The notes under the pieces: model-generated
What the model saw: the letters and a program-made list of their open reading frames with translations, nothing else
The model's database searches: none
What the model was told of the DNA's origin: nothing
Assembly (NCBI RefSeq): GCF_026651855.1
Contig: NZ_CP093280.1
Location: forward strand, 4,442,001-4,506,000
Direction of reading: 5' to 3'
From: Pseudomonas silvicola
Lineage (GTDB): Bacteria; Pseudomonadota; Gammaproteobacteria; Pseudomonadales; Pseudomonadaceae
DNA: 64,000 nucleotides
Position numbers and translations under genes: made by a program
Shown here: piece after piece, positions 62,282 to 64,000 of the stretch
How the letters are laid out: each line of letters begins with the position of its first letter
How positions within the stretch are numbered: the first letter of the stretch is position 1

Positions 62282-62484
62282 TTTCGTGCCTCCCTAGCAG
62301 CGTTGATGGCTTAATCCATAAGCCGACTCGACGATATTTTAGCGTAACAGAACGCAAATATTGGTAAACCGACAGGAGGAGCTGCCTGAGCGTGATGTCG
62401 GTTTCAACGCTTGTTGCGGATATAGACGAGCGCTGCTGCAGCCGAGCTCTCTCGATGGCTCTGCCATGGCTGATGTCTTTGGCG

Positions 62485-64000
62485 CTACGGCAAGCCACGT
62501 AGGCGATCTAAGGCGGCCGCTATCTGTCGTGCGGCATCCAGCTCAGACAGGTTCTGGGTCTGCATGAGTTGCCAGCGTTGCGCTTTTTCCTCGGGTTCGG
62601 TCATGGCCAATGCCAGATAGAGGCTTGGCGGCACGGCGCGAAACAGTGTTTCCATGTTTTTGGCCAATACCACGCCTTCGGTGTACTTGCCCGATGCCTT
62701 GCTCGCCGAGAGCAGCAACGCCTTCTGTGCCGGCGTCAGCTTCTTGAATCGGGCGATCTCCTCGATTTCGGCCGGCGGCATGTTCAGACAGATCCACCAT
62801 TCGATCATGTTGAGCATGGTCTGCGCGGCGGTGGGGAAGTCGGCGAGGTTCTGCGTGGCCAGCCAGAACCAGGCCCCCAGCTTACGCCACATCTTCGTGC
62901 CCTTGACCACGAACGGCGCCAACAAGGGGTTCTTGGTGATGATGTGGCCCTCGTCCGTCACCATGATCAACGGTCGGCCCAGGTATTGATCGCGTTCGGC
63001 CAGGTTGTTCACGGTGTTCATTAGGCTGATGTAGCTGATCGACATCTGCGCCTCGTAGCCCTCACGGGCGTAGGTCGCAAGATCCACGATGGTGACGTCA
63101 CTCTCAGGCCACGGCGTGCCGGTCCGGTCAAACAGCGTGCCCTCGAAGCCTTGGCAGAACAGGTCGATGGACTCGGCCATCTCTTGGGCGCGTTCACGGC
63201 GCTTGTCGGGCAGATGAGCATCACTGGCCACCCGCAACAATGCATCCCGCACGTCATGGGTCAAGACCTGCTCTTGGACAGCCGCGCAGGCCTTGGCGGC
63301 ATCGAGGATGCATTCCCGGATCAGGCTGCGGTCCGCGCGAGTCAGGCGTGCTTCTTCCCTGGCTTCGCCGCCGGTGATCATCAGCCGCGCGGTAATCTCC
63401 AGTTCTCCCAGAACGTCGCGTTGCTCATCGTTATCCGTGTTGCCGTCGTCGAGATCATCGGTGGCCAGGCTGGCCACCTGGTCGGGGCGCTCGACCAGCC
63501 GCCGGGCATCGGCGAAAGGCGCCAGGCTCAAGCCGCTGCCAGGCTTGAGCTGGACCTTGTTGACCGATAGCCCCAGGGTGGCGAAATAATCACCTTGCAG
63601 ACCAAACGAGTTGCCCGCTTCGACGATGAACAGCCTCGGTCGGTACACGGCCATCACCTGCATCAGAACCGAGACCAGGGTGGCCGACTTGCCCGCGCCA
63701 GTGGGCCCGAACAACAAGAGATGGCCGTTCATGGACCGATCGAACCGCGACAGCGGGTCGAAGGACAGCGGAGCGCCGCCGCGGTTGAAGAACGTGATGC
63801 CTGGATTGCCGGTGCCGACGCTGCGCCCCCACAGTGGCAAGAGGTTGGCAACGTGCTGCACGAACAGCAGGCGGGTGTACCAGTTTCGTTTGTCGCGGTT
63901 GGCGTTGTACACCATAGGTAGCCAGCGCAGGTAGCTGTTGCACGCGGCAACTTCATCGCCGTCGCGCACCGGCTGCAGGCCGGCACCGAGCAGGACGTTG
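62485..64000 (-). CDS. VirB4-like conjugative transfer ATPase, TIGR03744 (PFL_4706) type, N-terminus outside window
   Basis: The frame is open to the window end, so this is the C-terminal ~505 residues of a protein that is usually more than 900 long. Visible are NVLLGAGLQPV and YLRWLPMVYNANRDKRNWYT, the Walker A motif GPTGAGKSATL, an acidic linker, and the Walker B/downstream segment RPLIMVTDEGHIITKNPLL. VirB4-type ATPases energise pilus assembly and DNA transfer. A GTG at 63969 is internal. The product belongs to the type IV secretion block that continues beyond the window. Confidence 0.9.
   Translation of the reverse strand, partial: NVLLGAGLQPVRDGDEVAACNSYLRWLPMVYNANRDKRNWYTRLLFVQHVANLLPLWGRSVGTGNPGITFFNRGGAPLSFDPLSRFDRSMNGHLLLFGPTGAGKSATLVSVLMQVMAVYRPRLFIVEAGNSFGLQGDYFATLGLSVNKVQLKPGSGLSLAPFADARRLVERPDQVASLATDDLDDGNTDNDEQRDVLGELEITARLMITGGEAREEARLTRADRSLIRECILDAAKACAAVQEQVLTHDVRDALLRVASDAHLPDKRRERAQEMAESIDLFCQGFEGTLFDRTGTPWPESDVTIVDLATYAREGYEAQMSISYISLMNTVNNLAERDQYLGRPLIMVTDEGHIITKNPLLAPFVVKGTKMWRKLGAWFWLATQNLADFPTAAQTMLNMIEWWICLNMPPAEIEEIARFKKLTPAQKALLLSASKASGKYTEGVVLAKNMETLFRAVPPSLYLALAMTEPEEKAQRWQLMQTQNLSELDAARQIAAALDRLRGLP

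Noticed and set aside
1..64000. tRNA, rRNA, CRISPR arrays, phage genes and an integrase
   Set aside because: I looked for cloverleaf-like segments, regularly spaced repeats and integrase motifs, and saw none that could be supported by reading alone.

Overview
The window looks like a Pseudomonas chromosome, probably of the P. putida/fluorescens lineage. The reasons are the gntR-prpB-prpC-acnD-prpF methylcitrate operon, glcDEFG with a divergent glcC, a MvaT-type H-NS protein, REP-like inverted repeats in gaps of the prp operon, and high GC with typical Pseudomonas codon use. Assignments come from reading the sequence and recalling families; no database search was run. GC figures quoted are hand counts of single 60-base lines.

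Layout. (1) 1-13643, all on the minus strand: a TetR regulator, a GTG-started acnB and a seven-gene acyl-CoA catabolic cluster (CoA ligase, crotonase, double-hotdog hydratase, two acyl-CoA dehydrogenases, twin CaiB/BaiF CoA-transferase, SCP-x-type thiolase cut by the window edge). The substrate is unknown. (2) 13644-23562: a second TetR gene, then the methylcitrate cycle operon. It carries a 2.44-kb tandem duplication that leaves one intact prpF, one intact acnD, and in between a prpF 5' fragment joined to an acnD lacking its first ~155 codons. prpD is absent. (3) 23716-28883: glycolate oxidase glcDEFG and GlcC, with two palindromic operators. (4) 29010-37382: an RND-exporter remnant, then a LacI-controlled divergent cluster with an outer-membrane porin, a GPH-family symporter, and two pairs of Gfo/Idh/MocA oxidoreductase plus xylose-isomerase-like TIM barrel. 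(5) 37661-45436: a GntR-controlled sugar-acid cluster (ManD-type dehydratase, two ACS-family transporters, IdnO-like SDR, IdnD-like zinc dehydrogenase, KDG kinase). (6) 45660-47826: a zinc-ribbon/membrane/ClpP-like protein and an amidohydrolase remnant. (7) 47839-64000: one end of an ICEclc/PFL_4706-type integrative conjugative element, with a MobH relaxase, ArdC, a MvaT-like protein, DUF3085, TraG, PFL_4711/4710-type proteins and a VirB4-like ATPase. It is interrupted by a NUDIX gene and an intact IS256-family element.

How the parts fit. PrpC makes 2-methylcitrate, AcnD with PrpF dehydrates it, an AcnB-type enzyme can rehydrate 2-methyl-cis-aconitate, and PrpB cleaves 2-methylisocitrate. The local acnB therefore supplies the one step the prp operon lacks, and the acyl-CoA cluster may feed propionyl-CoA into it (inference). 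The sugar-acid cluster probably funnels L-idonate, L-gulonate or a related acid through 2-keto-3-deoxygluconate to the Entner-Doudoroff intermediate KDPG. The double oxidoreductase/TIM-barrel cluster and the acyl-CoA cluster are the best candidates for undescribed pathways. Covarying hairpin leaders ahead of ardC and the DUF3085 gene are the best candidate RNA elements. No tRNA, rRNA, CRISPR array or integrase gene was seen.
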